From the NCBI GenBank assembly GCA_034638255.1, contig JAWPGT010000003.1:744001-808000 (forward strand): a stretch of 64,000 nucleotides of DNA, in the 5' to 3' direction. The notes below the pieces were generated by a model. The model saw only the letters and a program-made list of their open reading frames with translations. It was not told the DNA's origin and searched no databases. Below are positions 11,505 through 22,527 of the stretch, piece by piece; position 1 is the stretch's first letter; each line of letters opens with the position of its first letter. This DNA is from Coprinus comatus. Lineage: Eukaryota > Basidiomycota > Agaricomycetes > Agaricales > Agaricaceae. A program made the position numbers and the translations under genes.

Positions 11505-12286
11505 ATGCCTCACGCTGACAGCTCCCTTGTACCACAAAAGTACGTGTTAATCAGTCAACTGTCAACAGATGATGATACTGATCATCACTCCCCGCTCAAG
11601 CATCACCGACAAAACGGAATTCTGGGACCATGTCTATGTCCAGTTACAAAGCTTATTACTGGGTGAAAGGAACTGGGTCAATGGTTCAATTAAGACTATA
11701 ACATTTGCAGAATAACTTAACATTCCAACACAGGTTTCGAACTGTGCAAACACCGCTTCCCTGATTTACAACTCTTTGTTGGCATTCCCGACTCATTTTG
11801 GTGAATCAAAAGAGAAGGCTGTCAATTGGTGTGGCAAGTATATCCCACTTGAGATGACATCGAAAACTCCACAAAACTCATACCATGAATCTAGGAGTAT
11901 ATGTGGAAGGCTCTTATTTTCCCAAACCCAAGAACAGCTCATCAAGTGAGGGCGGCCAACAAGGAAGCCGCTTATCACTCGGACCCTTCAGTGGAAAACC
12001 AGCGTGTCAGTTCATCAACGTTGAACCCACCAGAGCACGCGGTGTGTGTGCAGATGCTTTCCTTCAACGCAAGACTCTACTGGTGCCCAATGTAGATGAG
12101 TACCCTGGACATATTGCTTGTGATGGAGAAACCAAGAGTGAAATTGTAATCCCCCTTGTACTTGAAAGTGGTGAAGCAGTTGGGGTTCTTGATTTAGACT
12201 GCCTTGCACTCGGCGGGTTCAATGGCCAAGACCAGGAAGGTCTAGAGAAGATCGCCAGGTTTGTAATAAAATCCAGCGATTGGTAG
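11505..12286 (+). CDS. Free methionine-R-sulfoxide reductase (GAF domain)
   Basis: Exons 11505-11539, 11601-11676, 11734-11833 and 11895-12286 give 201 codons (200 aa). The enzyme reduces free methionine-R-sulfoxide using a GAF fold and three cysteines (yeast homologue YKL069W). All three are present: C108 in SGKPACQF, C122 in RARGVCADAF and C146 in GHIACDGETKSEIVIP, with the 24-residue spacing of the last pair kept. The C-terminus EGLEKIARFVIKSSDW is typical and reads straight through, so the GT inside it is not used. The third intron begins with GC instead of GT (G|GCAAGT...TAG), and only this reading restores the family sequence WCGVYVEGSYF. The gene converges on the cysteinyl-tRNA synthetase gene, with 61 bases between the stop codons. 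Confidence 0.9.
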
Positions 12287-12347
12287 ATAAACAATAGTAG
12301 AAAAGTGTTACATCCTAATATCCAACTTCTTATCACAAACGCGATTG

Positions 12348-15300
12348 TTACGATGATTCGGTTTTCTTCCATTCCAGATATTCTTGATGGAGTTTCTCCC
12401 TCATCTGATACTCCTTCTCCACCTTCTTCACCTGGTTCTTACTGAGTTCTTTTCCCTCACCATCTGTCAAAGGTTTACCATTGCTATCCCATGATCCGTA
12501 AGTACCATCGGGTACATTTGGAGGTTGGAACATTTCTGATGGTGGTACTTTTCCTTTCTCAAGTTTGACAATACGTTTCTGCCGTTCGATCTCAATAGCC
12601 TGCGCCTTTTTGGCTGCTTTGGCTTCTTGCAGCGCCCGCTTTTCGTCTCTAGCCTTAATCAGCTCAGCTGGTGAAACAAGTTTGACGAGGGCCTTTCCAT
12701 CTAATCAAAAAAAAGTTAAAATGAGGAATCCGGGAATAAGGGAAAGCAACGAACCATCTTGATCGTCAAGAGCAACACCAAGTGGTACAAGGTCAACATC
12801 ACGCAACTTGTCGCACAATGCTAGGATATCTTTGACGGCAGTTGGTCCTTTCCCAATCGCTAATTGCCGAACACTATCTCTGAACGACGACAATGTTTTT
12901 AGATACGGCATTAAAACATCTTCCCTCTTTATATATCACATGAAACAGTTAGAAAATCCGAAGTTCAACATAAGGGAGGAGCTCTTACGTTGACAGAATC
13001 GGATCCTTGTTCTAACTGACCCCAGCCCAGTTCTGTTTTAGACCCCTCACCAAGGCCAAACATGCGTAGCATGTCACCAATCCAACGCGCAATATTTTCG
13101 ACGAGATAGATATTTAGGTTCTTTCCGCGAGAGTTGATATAAACATTAGTTTTGGAAACTAGATCCCGAAGAGCGTTGAGTGCTTCAGGCGTGTTAAACG
13201 AGTCACACAATGCAGCTCGGAATGCAGATTGCGCAGCATGGTAGCTGCATTAAAAAACGAATTAGGGCAAAGTTAATTAAAAAGTTGCCGCACGACAAAA
13301 ATACCTGTTTGTTAGATCGCGTTCGGGCTCTTCATAATGATGATGTCCATCAGATTTGATTCCATCGCCTTTATGCTGGTTTACCAATGCCTTGACGACA
13401 GTGAAGAAATTCTAAGCAGAATGTGACAAGTGTTTGACAAGCTAGGTTTATGCAGAGATATTACACACTCACATTCATGGTAATTTCGATGTTGCGGACT
13501 TCACCAGTCATAGAAGTTTCCGAGAAATCGACTTTGGCATTCCATTGTTGCGACAGGAACGCAAGCCTCAGTTGCCTAGCAGTATACTTCTCTAGGATTT
13601 CCTGTAGGTGTTTCCATAAATATGTGTTGATCAGAATAGAAATAAATGTATAGTCACATCAATAGTGATGAAGTTTTTCAAGGATTTACTCATTTTCAGG
13701 CCTTCAATGTGAAGATGTCCGGTGTGTAAGAAGTAATTAACCCATGAACGGCAATTATGATATGCCTGGGTATCAAATTGTTGATCTCATATCTGTTCAA
13801 GTCTGAAGTAAAAACGCATACCTCAGATTGTGCCATCTCATTGTCGTGATGTGGGAAGGCAAGGTCGACGCCCCCGGAGTGAATATCCATGTTGTCTCCA
13901 AAGATAGCACTTGCCATCACCGAACATTCAATATGCCATCCTGGTCGCCCCTGTCCCCACGGAGATGGCCACGATGGCTCACCAGGCTTTGAAGCTTTCC
14001 AAAGAGCAAAATCAGATGCAGAACGACGACCAGTCTTGTTCGTCAAAGACCCTGGAGGATAAAAAAAAACAGTTAACAGTTAACATCATTGGGGACAGAG
14101 CACCACACAGAATATTTTCGGACCTTCCCCATCTTCTAATAACTCCCTATTGCCTTTACTCCAAGGCTCAAGTTTTGCGTAGTCGTGGTTATCAGCACGA
14201 TCAAAGGTGATAGTATCAAAGTACACGCTGCCTTCTGATTCGTAGGCATAGCCATTTTTTATAATACCCTGAACAAATTCAACGACCTCGGGAACGTATT
14301 CGGTTACCCGAGTCACAGTGTCTGGTTCGCGAACCCTGAGTCGATCCATGTCTTCGAAGAACTTCGCTTCCCAATATGCTGCCAAAGACCGTGAGATGGC
14401 AGGATCCGTGACAGTGTTTTTATACTACAGTTCTCATCCGTTAAAACTCATTTCTCTAAAATGGGGGAAAATACGATGAACCTTTGTATCCAGAGATTGA
14501 GCTAGAATATCTTTTGAATCGTCTATCAGAGCAAGCGCTCCTTCCAAAGGTCCTTGACCGGCAGCTAGTTGAGAATGAGCTTTTTGAAGAGCTAGAATGC
14601 ATTGGTTCTGGATTAAAATGATAATTAAGAATTCCAATAAGAAATAGAAGAAAGAGCACTTACAGCAGCAGTAAAGTGCATGTCAAACTTCTCATCCCGT
14701 TTCAGGCATTCTTGTTTCCAATCTGGCTTTGAAACCAGTTCGACTATACGCGACCAACTCTCCTCCTCGGCACCTGCAATTATTTTCTCTTGCTCAGGAA
14801 GTCCTTTGCTAACACGTTCTTGGATGTACTGCACCCATGCTTCAGTGACTGTCGCGACAAGCTCAGAGCTCAGGCCCGTAGTTTCTGAGCGGAATTTTTC
14901 TAGAATGTGATTTTGACGAGCACGGATGATGATCTACGTCCCGCGTAAGTCAAACGGGTAGCCATAGGTGAGAATGCCGATGTACCTTGTCGTCTATGTC
15001 GGTAATATTCATGACGAAATGAACATCATAACCGAAGTAATCGGATATGATTCGGCGAAGAACATCTTGAGTCACATAGTTTCTAAGAAATCGTTGAATC
15101 ATGATTTTGAGCTGTTACAGTGGCTAATTTACCTCGCATGTCCCATATGCGATGCATCATACACTGTAGGTCCACAGTTGTACCATTTGACGTGACGACC
15201 ATTTGTGGGAATGAATTCTGTCTGATTTGATATCAGGTTTCAACAAGGCAGATGCCATTTGATATTGGACGAACTTTGGTCCTTGTAAGGGAGTTATAGA

Positions 15301-15499
15301 CTTTTAAAACAGGTTCCTCTGGTTGCTGTTTAGGCAGTGACCAATGTGGTTGTTGAATAGCCATTTGGTATCGAGAGCAATAGCGTCTAGAGCCAGCTGT
15401 TAGCCAAGTGCGGCGGAGAAGGACAGTGGAAAAGAGAAATCTAGGACTTCCACATTTGAGCAGCATCCCAGAAGACCTAACAAACCCAGATATTGTCAT
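12348..15499 (-). CDS. CRS1: Cysteinyl-tRNA synthetase, probably cytosolic and mitochondrial
   Basis: Thirteen exons: 15275-15499 (or from ATG 15364), 15133-15221, 14986-15082, 14664-14933, 14482-14607, 14124-14424, 13822-14051, 13658-13765, 13473-13601, 13305-13411, 12989-13244, 12755-12926 and 12348-12700. From 15364 this gives 775 aa, close to yeast Crs1 (767 aa). It charges tRNA-Cys. Class I motifs are clear: SHMGHAR (HIGH box, residues 54-60), KMSKS at 425-429, and zinc ligands in [19 protein letters not shown] and FPHHDNE. The C-terminus is the usual Lys/Glu-rich coiled extension. An in-frame ATG at 15499 adds 45 residues rich in Arg, Ser and Leu with no acidic residue, a classical mitochondrial presequence. 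One gene could therefore supply both compartments through alternative starts, as single-copy fungal CysRS genes are expected to do. Every intron phase closes. Confidence 0.95.
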
Positions 15500-16447
15500 C
15501 GATCCACCACGTGATCACCAAGTATACTCGAGCCGGTTGGCCAGCGGTTGGCCCAATACACTATCCAGTCCCCGTCATCGTCATCTCGCTAATTAGTAAA
15601 GTTGGTAGAGTGCCACTGGAGGCATTTATATTATATGATGATGCAATCTCAACATACGTCTATAAACTCCGGAAGGACTCCTATTGCTGGACTAATGACT
15701 GTTTCCCGGAAGTACGCGTGTGAAGCGAAGGTGCACTATTCGCAGATATCAACCATCCGGTTTTTATATTATTTGTGTGGGTCCAATTCTTCCGAAAATA
15801 CAGGTGCTGCTCTATCTACTCGTTGCGACTAACAGCTGTTTTAGATATGAAAACTATCCTCCCACAACTATCCTAAAAAACCGGGTTTATAAATAGAATG
15901 GCAGTTCACATGCGTATTCATATCTGATTTGTTTTGAGAAGACTAACTATGAACTGCATGCCTTTTGCAGTGGATCCAGGTGCTAAACTCAATCATCACA
16001 TCAAAAACAGAACTCCATTCTTTCGCCGAGCTATTCCAAAACCATTTGGCTTGATTGCTGGCTCATCAAAGTTTACAATAGCATCATCCCCCATATCAAC
16101 ACATCTATCACGCTCGGGTCAACTCAGGGCATAAAGATGTTTTCGATAGGCTGTTTTTCTCTTCGTCCGGTCGGAAAGCGCCTGAGCCGCCGGTTCGTTC
16201 TTTGTCTGTTAGTCCGCCGGCCTACAGCTCAGAACACCACACATTCCAGCGTCTCCTGAAATGCCGTTAAACGACTAGTATCCCACATTGAAGTGTCTCG
16301 AAATAGACACACTGCCTTGTTAAGGTTGGTTGTCGTTGATTGATCACACTGCTGTGTTGCAATACATAAGGACTGCCCGGTCAATATCATGCAACAGTGC
16401 GATATACCCCGATTCACCTCCCACACACGCATCCCCGTGTCATCATT
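15500..16447. other. Upstream region of the first WOPR gene
   Basis: No gene recognised. It should contain the promoter and leader of the CysRS gene at its left side and of the WOPR gene at its right side. Short open frames here lack domains. Confidence 0.4.
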
Positions 16448-17498
16448 ATGAGGCAAAACCCAACATTAGTTGGAACACGCGTCCGTTCCACCTCCGATGC
16501 ACAGGTCATATTCCATGCTGTATGGCTACGCATCCTACCCATGATTAATAAACGCCTGAACAACGACGAACGTCGCGACATCCGTCCGGGATGTGTGTAT
16601 GTTTGGGAGGAACGTAGTACAACCACGGATAGTGTGGGTATGGTACGTGTCCACATCATACATACATATTATCTACTTGTGTTCATATTATAAAAACAGG
16701 GAGGAATAGAACGTTGGACCGATTCAAGGAGCTGGGGCCCTAGTCGCGTGCGAGATGTACGTCTCCCTGAGACCAGGTTTTTGATGAGTGCTCACTGTAT
16801 GACAATATCACCCCACTCGCAGGAATTTTTGTTCTACCAGGAAAAGGCGCGATCACCTGTCGATCTTGAGATGGCTTCAGACTCTGATACAACGTAAGCT
16901 GTTAAAAGTTATATATCAGTTTTATCGCTGATACGATGTCTTTCATCATAGCCTTAGTAGTCAAGAGTCTACCCCACGAGCCCGACGTTCAACTTTGGTA
17001 AAGCAAACTTACTCTGTGCTGGTGCAGACACCGCGGGGCCGCAAGAAGTGGCACTTAAGTAAGTTCACTTTCTAACTTCTATGCAAGTCTTTGTCTAATT
17101 TGTACATCAATAGCGGCATACTTTACTCATGAGAGTTTACAAAGCCTTCATACCATTGACGAGTTCCCCCAGCTGGCGTCCCTTCATGTACCACCTGGAA
17201 AGTATGCTAGCGCCCGGTCAACTAACCGAGGCGTTAGATCTGGGACGTTAGCGCAACCGACACCAGGGTGAGTAGTGACGAGGTACTATCTCGACATTCA
17301 CCTAACATTTTCGCGGTTAATAGGTATGATAATATCCCGAGAATATTCGACATAACGACACGAGAGCCCCTGTGGAATTCCAATGGAGGTTATCGTGGGT
17401 CCTTGGCACCTTTAGCATATCTACAGAGGATTGCACCCCTTCGCCGCCATCCATTGGACGAGAAGGCGCTCATGTCGTTCAGTTGCGGTGATCCTTAG
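16448..17498 (+). CDS. WOPR (Gti1/Pac2) transcription factor, copy 1
   Basis: Six exons, 16448-16642, 16700-16756, 16823-16893, 16952-17058, 17114-17267 and 17324-17498, give 252 aa. WOPR factors (Candida Wor1, Histoplasma Ryp1, fission yeast Gti1 and Pac2) bind DNA through two globular halves and control morphological switching. Half A begins at the start (TRVRSTSDAQVIFHAVW..., then PGCVYVWEER, GGIERWTDSRSWGPSRVRD and EFLFYQEK). Half B is LVKQTYSVLVQTPRGRKKWH then LTAYFT. The protein is short and lacks the long Gln/Ser-rich tail of many relatives. It ends in a motif shared with the other two local copies: LAPLAYLQ, a short spacer, then RRHPLDEKALMSF. Copy 2 starts 356 bases after its stop, in the same direction, as expected of a tandem duplication. 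Confidence 0.9.
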
Positions 17499-17853
17499 GT
17501 GCCCCTGTTACTTGAGTCTAAAATACATTCATTACTCCAGGAGATCCAAGGACGATCTGTTGGTGTAGAGTCCCTTAAAAATGATGCTTCCATTTGCTTT
17601 CGAGTGTTAGAATTTGTAATGTTATTACTGATGTACTTTTAAACAATATTATCTGCCGCGGCTTTGATTATGATGTCAGGTTGTTTTGTAATGGGTAGCA
17701 TGCGGGTGGGTGGATAAAAATATTTGTAGGTGAATTTTAGTCTACGAGGATACTAAATAGACGAATTCGACATCAGAACTAATTAGCGACCAGGGTCGTG
17801 AATAGGGTATCCCACACTGCTAACATTTGTCATTTTCCTCTTAACTGTATAAT
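17499..17853. other. Spacer between tandem WOPR genes
   Basis: The 355 bases hold the 3' end of WOPR copy 1 and the promoter of copy 2. No extra coding sequence is seen. Confidence 0.45.
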
Positions 17854-19479
17854 ATGCAGCATCCCACATGCACCAACATCCGCATCCGCTCGGTCCAGGA
17901 CGCTCACAAGATCTTCTATGCCATCCAGCAGGGTCTCCTCAAGATGGTTACTCGCAGGCTTGATGCTGACGAGCGTATGCAGCTCCGGACTGGCTGTGTT
18001 TATGCGTGGGAGGAGCGTGGTCCTCAGACAGAACTCACCGGACTAGGCATTGAGCGTTTCACAGAAGGTCGGCGATGGTCTCCATCTCGTGTAAGAGACG
18101 TGCGTCTGTTTGCTACATCGGTCGTCGTCACCCACTTAACTCAAATTTGCTCAAAGGAATTTTTGTTCTATTATGAAAAATACTCGCCCTCTCCGGACTG
18201 CGCGAATCCGTAAGCTTTCCCAGATGACCTAGAGATACAATCTGATATGTATTCTAGTGTCCCCCCTCGAAATTGGGATCCACTAGTTAAGCAGACATAC
18301 TCGGTGTGGGTTGACACAGAAAAGGGGAGAAGAAAGTGGCATTTGAGTAAGGATGTCCTAATGCAATTCTACAGACGCTCATATCTATCGTATCTTTCAG
18401 CGGCCTATTTCACACAGGTGACCGTCGATCGGCTGGGCTCCATCGATGATATCCAGATAGTACGAGATCTTGTCGTCCCCGATGAACTTTTTAAGAGCAC
18501 TCGAGTCACCAAGACCCGTTCTAAAACGGAAGAAGGACAATCTGCAAAGACCTCCAAAACGTCTAGCACTAACACCTTGTCACGGTATGCTGGATTCCCT
18601 ACGTCTGGGCAGTGCGATGACGGGGATTCAACTTCCGGACAAGTTCTCATGTATCAGCCTTATCCAAATCACGATGCATCATCCGTTCAGTACCACCCCA
18701 ATTCATTGGCAGGGGCCATTGAATTTCCGCCGGCACATCGTTATCTTAACACTCATACTTCTATTTCTGATTTTACCGACGATAATACCTCTCAAGATCC
18801 GCAACGATATGGCTCTTTACATCCATCCGCCAACATGGGACGTGCAGATCAGATCCGTCATGACATGTCCCCCGACTCTTTGACTGCTACTGACAATCAA
18901 CGTTCCGCTCATCTATTGCGTCAGGCATCTCCGCGTTTGCGTCCGGTTCGCCAAAATTCCAGTTCTGCAGAACATCCTTCAGTATCCACTTCACGTGTTG
19001 CAATGAACAACACCGTGGAAAATAGTAGACAAAGCATTGGTCCCTTCTCAGCAAGTGCAGCGTCTGCGTGGTCAAGAGAAGTTGCAGAAGCTCTCGGCCC
19101 ATCGTGTTGTGCACCCCGAGAAGCGGCTACGCTGTCAGACCATGCTGCTCCGGGGGCCGTAACATATCCACCGATCCAGATAAACCATGATCTAAGTACG
19201 TACACCTACTTCCCACGAATAGATTATCCTCACCCGAAATGTACAGATGCGTTGGGTGTACTGAGAACCGAGAACAATTATGACCTGTTGTCATCGCCAA
19301 CAAATACAGAATCAGCATCATCGATATCTAACTCGTCGTCGAATTCTAAGCCCCGAGCAATAAATGCAGAAGAGGTAGCGTTGGCTCCGCTCACTTCGCT
19401 TATACGAGGTCACACATATCATAGGAATGCAATTGATGATAAAGCACTGCGTATGCTTGGGCCTAAATCTTCCTCATAA
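17854..19479 (+). CDS. WOPR (Gti1/Pac2) transcription factor, copy 2, long tail
   Basis: Four exons, 17854-18099, 18157-18209, 18258-18346 and 18401-19479, give 488 aa. Half A of the WOPR domain is unusually intact in one exon: IRIRSVQDAHKIFYAIQQGL, TGCVYAWEERG, LGIERFTEGRRWSPSRVRD, then EFLFYYEK. Half B is LVKQTYSVWVDTEKGRRKWH then LTAYFT. It lacks the intron that copies 1 and 3 have just before the GIERW segment, so an intron was lost here or gained in the others. The tail of about 290 residues is Ser/Thr/Asn-rich and low in conserved blocks, and ends in a weaker form of the common C-terminal motif (LAPLTSLIRG ... DDKALRMLG). It is probably a DNA-binding regulator of development; the target genes cannot be told from the sequence. 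Confidence 0.9.
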
Positions 19480-20556
19480 AAACAAATGCCCTTTCCGACT
19501 CCTTTTCCTTTTCTGTTGGTTTGGTTATATGATCTTTTGCATGAACGGACAAGTTGTAAATCATGGGAATATCTTCTTTTTCTCTCTCTCTTAACGTAAT
19601 GATTACCCTTATTGGCTATGCTTCTTCTTGCTTCTGCTTCCTTCAACCAAACGACATATGCCAGTGATCGTCGATGAATTCAATTTACATTTGGAGGGTT
19701 TTCTCGTGAGTTCTTTTCACACATGGGCTATTTGGAGCAAATGCTTACTCATACGCACGAACATTTTCCCTGTTTTCTTTAGGTCACAGGATACCACAAA
19801 AGAAAACAACTAGGCCGATACAGTATCCCGGAGTCTGAACTTAATCTATCTATATACCAACTCAATCACGTAAGCGTCTCTTATGGCTATTCAAATATTC
19901 AAGATTATGGTTACAATGCATCGTTTTTGTTCGCTATCACATTGTTATACCAGGCTATCCTAGGCTATCATCTCCCAGCATATCCCCCATGTTTTTCATT
20001 CATACCCATCAATCATGTGCATTTCTTTTCCGCATTATAGATCATAACACCATTTGTTCTAATCTGTATCTAACAATAAAAAGGTTTTTGCAAAAAGGAG
20101 ATAATATTATTACAAGTATTGAATGGAGATGGATGAATGGGGAAAGACCCAAGGGAGTTGCGATTAATTAATCCATCTAAACCAACATGCCGGACACAAT
20201 GCCGCAGAAGAAAACAACTACGGGCCTCTGCACCCTCTATTATGTGCCTTGCTCAGGTAATTGATTGAGAAGTGGATATGAGTCGCGAACAGATGAGGCG
20301 GGAGTTTGATGTGTTATTTGATGCGAGGGGAAAGTACGAAGATGTAAGCTCTTGCACATGCAGATTTTCAACAAAGTTTAAGGTTTTGGAGAATATGCGG
20401 ATTTGAGAATGCAGACAAACAGACCTGGAATAATGCGTGATGGATTTAGACAACATGAAAGCATCTGTCATCAAAATTAAAGTCATGGAAAGGAAAGTAT
20501 ACGGTGCGTTCGTTGGGAGTAGCATATTTGGAGAGAGAATGATGACGTGCATATCT
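19480..20556. other. Convergent 3' region of WOPR copy 2 and TOA1
   Basis: About 1.1 kb between two facing stop codons. A minus-strand open frame at 20253-20663 overlaps the last TOA1 exons and lacks any domain. Nothing else supported. Confidence 0.45.
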
Positions 20557-21730
20557 TTACCACTCAAACTCGCTGCAAAAAAGTAGATAATGTTAATGTC
20601 TGTGGAAACGGGAATAGCAATCAATATACCCAGTGCACTTGGCGAATAAGTAGTCTTTGCCATTGATATGGATCATACCATCCTTGAGAATACACTTCCA
20701 CTTGTTCTTGACACGGGCAACCTATAAATATAGATGTAACATGATTCCTGAGTCAAAAGTGAAGGTGAACAAACAAACCTTGTCATAAGTACAAAACACA
20801 ATGTCTGTGTCCCCACCGGTCCCTTCATCATCAGCTTCTTCGTTCTCAGTGTCAGAATCATCTAAATCACTGTTGATCGCCTCCTCATCCTTGGGCACGG
20901 TTGATGTTTGTGATATTGGTTGAGGCAGTGAAGGGTGATTTGGACGAGGAGCGTAGCCTGGAGGAGAAGGTGTGTCATCATCAGAATAGTCTGAAGGCCC
21001 ATCAACTTGTGGTATGCGATGTTGCTGTGACACAGGTGTAGGCTGACTCGACGTGGCTTGCCCATTGTGTGTTGTGGGATGACTTGGAGGTGCATAAGAT
21101 CGAGGCGGCGGCAATGTAGTAGCCGGCCGTTGCATATTCTGGAATGAAATCACACCGGTTTGACCTCCGGGGTGAGGTATAGGTGGTGGAAGAGTTCGGC
21201 CATTCAAGTTTGGCCCAGGTAGGGCAGGGAGCGTATATACTCCTGATCCAAGCATATAACGGTTGTCCACTGGCTCAGCTTTTACTTGAGTCTGATTTAC
21301 ATTCCCCGTCATTGATGCATATGGATTTGCAGGGTAATGTGCCTGCATCATATGCATTGCATGCGGAGGGTATGCATGATGTTGAGCTGGATGAGGAACA
21401 GGATTAGGTGCTTGAGGCGGCTGAGGAGTCTCAAACTCTGCTACATGAGAAGCAATTACTTTCGTCTGCCATTTCTATATGAAGGAATGATAAGGGACTG
21501 TTTCAAGAGAATGGGATTAGTGAGATGTGCTACTTACGCTATGTAGCTCTGCGAGAACATCTTCGGACACGCCATATTCATCAAATTCGGTTTTTATGTT
21601 TGCGATAACGTCGTCAATAACAGCTCGGTATATGGCAGGCTCAATAATCCCAAGAAATTCCGTCATTAAAACCGAAAGCTCAACTACAGGTAGCAATCGG
21701 TGAGTAGCTCACCACTATCTTATTGGACAT
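20557..21730 (-). CDS. TOA1: TFIIA large subunit (Toa1, alpha/beta)
   Basis: Five exons: 21713-21730, 21538-21639, 20779-21474, 20630-20721 and 20557-20572, giving 307 aa. TFIIA stabilises TBP on the TATA box for RNA polymerase II. The N-terminal four-helix segment is recognisable (VPAIYRAVIDDVIANIKTEF ... ELHSKWQTKV). A long Pro/Gln/His-rich linker follows, then an acidic patch (SDLDDSDTENEEADDE), and the beta-barrel end VARVKNKWKCILKDGM ... INGKDYLF ... KCTGEFEW. The closing CTGEFEW comes from the last exon of only 16 nt, and the first exon encodes only MSNKIV. Each splice choice is fixed by these conserved ends. The length agrees with fungal orthologues. Confidence 0.95.
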
Positions 21731-22527
21731 CTGTAATCCTTATTGTCGTTGTCAACGTTGAGGACGGCGACTACGCTGCGTGGGGGGGCGGCGTGCGAGG
21801 TGATGGAATGGTGTGAAATCCCTTTTATACTACATGCACATCACAGGCAACCCAAGGTGATTTCAAACTCCGACAATTCGTGTGATTAACCTCATTCTTC
21901 CCACGCACGGACTATTTTGCACTGAAAGAGGTAGCCAACCTCTCACACAACGCTGGCTGGGGCAGAAGATACTCGATTAATCTTCCTGAAGACTCTTTCA
22001 GAACGGAGTGGTGCCATTTTTATAGCTTGACAGCTGGCGCATCCTGCTCCAACATGACTTCACTCAGCCTTACTGACGTTCAAAAATATGTGCACTTGGA
22101 AGCAAAACTCTAGTTGTTCGATTGAAGGTTATAAAGTAGTTGTACCCACACTCAAGAACACAATTATGCTACTTTTCAAATCAAATAGAAGCGAACGTTG
22201 TAGGAGGATATTCTATTCTTCCGGCTCAAATTGCCAAACTGAGTCTTTGGGACGAAAGCGAAGCAACTGACATCCAGCTTGCGAGGTGGCTTACCCCTCG
22301 TAAGCTAGCCCTCTTGGCTGGTCGAGCTACTCAGCTTATTATCTATTTACAACAAAACTAAAATGTTTTACTCCCCCTGGGGAAATGTCGTTTACGTCGT
22401 TTACGCACATCATATTCCGGGTGGTATGGGACTCAGATGATATACTGGACTTTTCAATTTTTAAACACCATGATTTTTGGTATAATACTACTATGTTTAG
22501 CATTCGGGTCTCAATATGTCTGTTGTC
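21731..22527. other. Region upstream of TOA1 and downstream of palC
   Basis: About 0.8 kb with no supported gene. A short G-rich run lies near 21781-21790, next to the presumed TOA1 promoter. Confidence 0.45.

Noticed and set aside
20253..20663. 136-codon minus-strand frame after TOA1
   Set aside because: It overlaps the last two TOA1 exons in another frame and has no domain.
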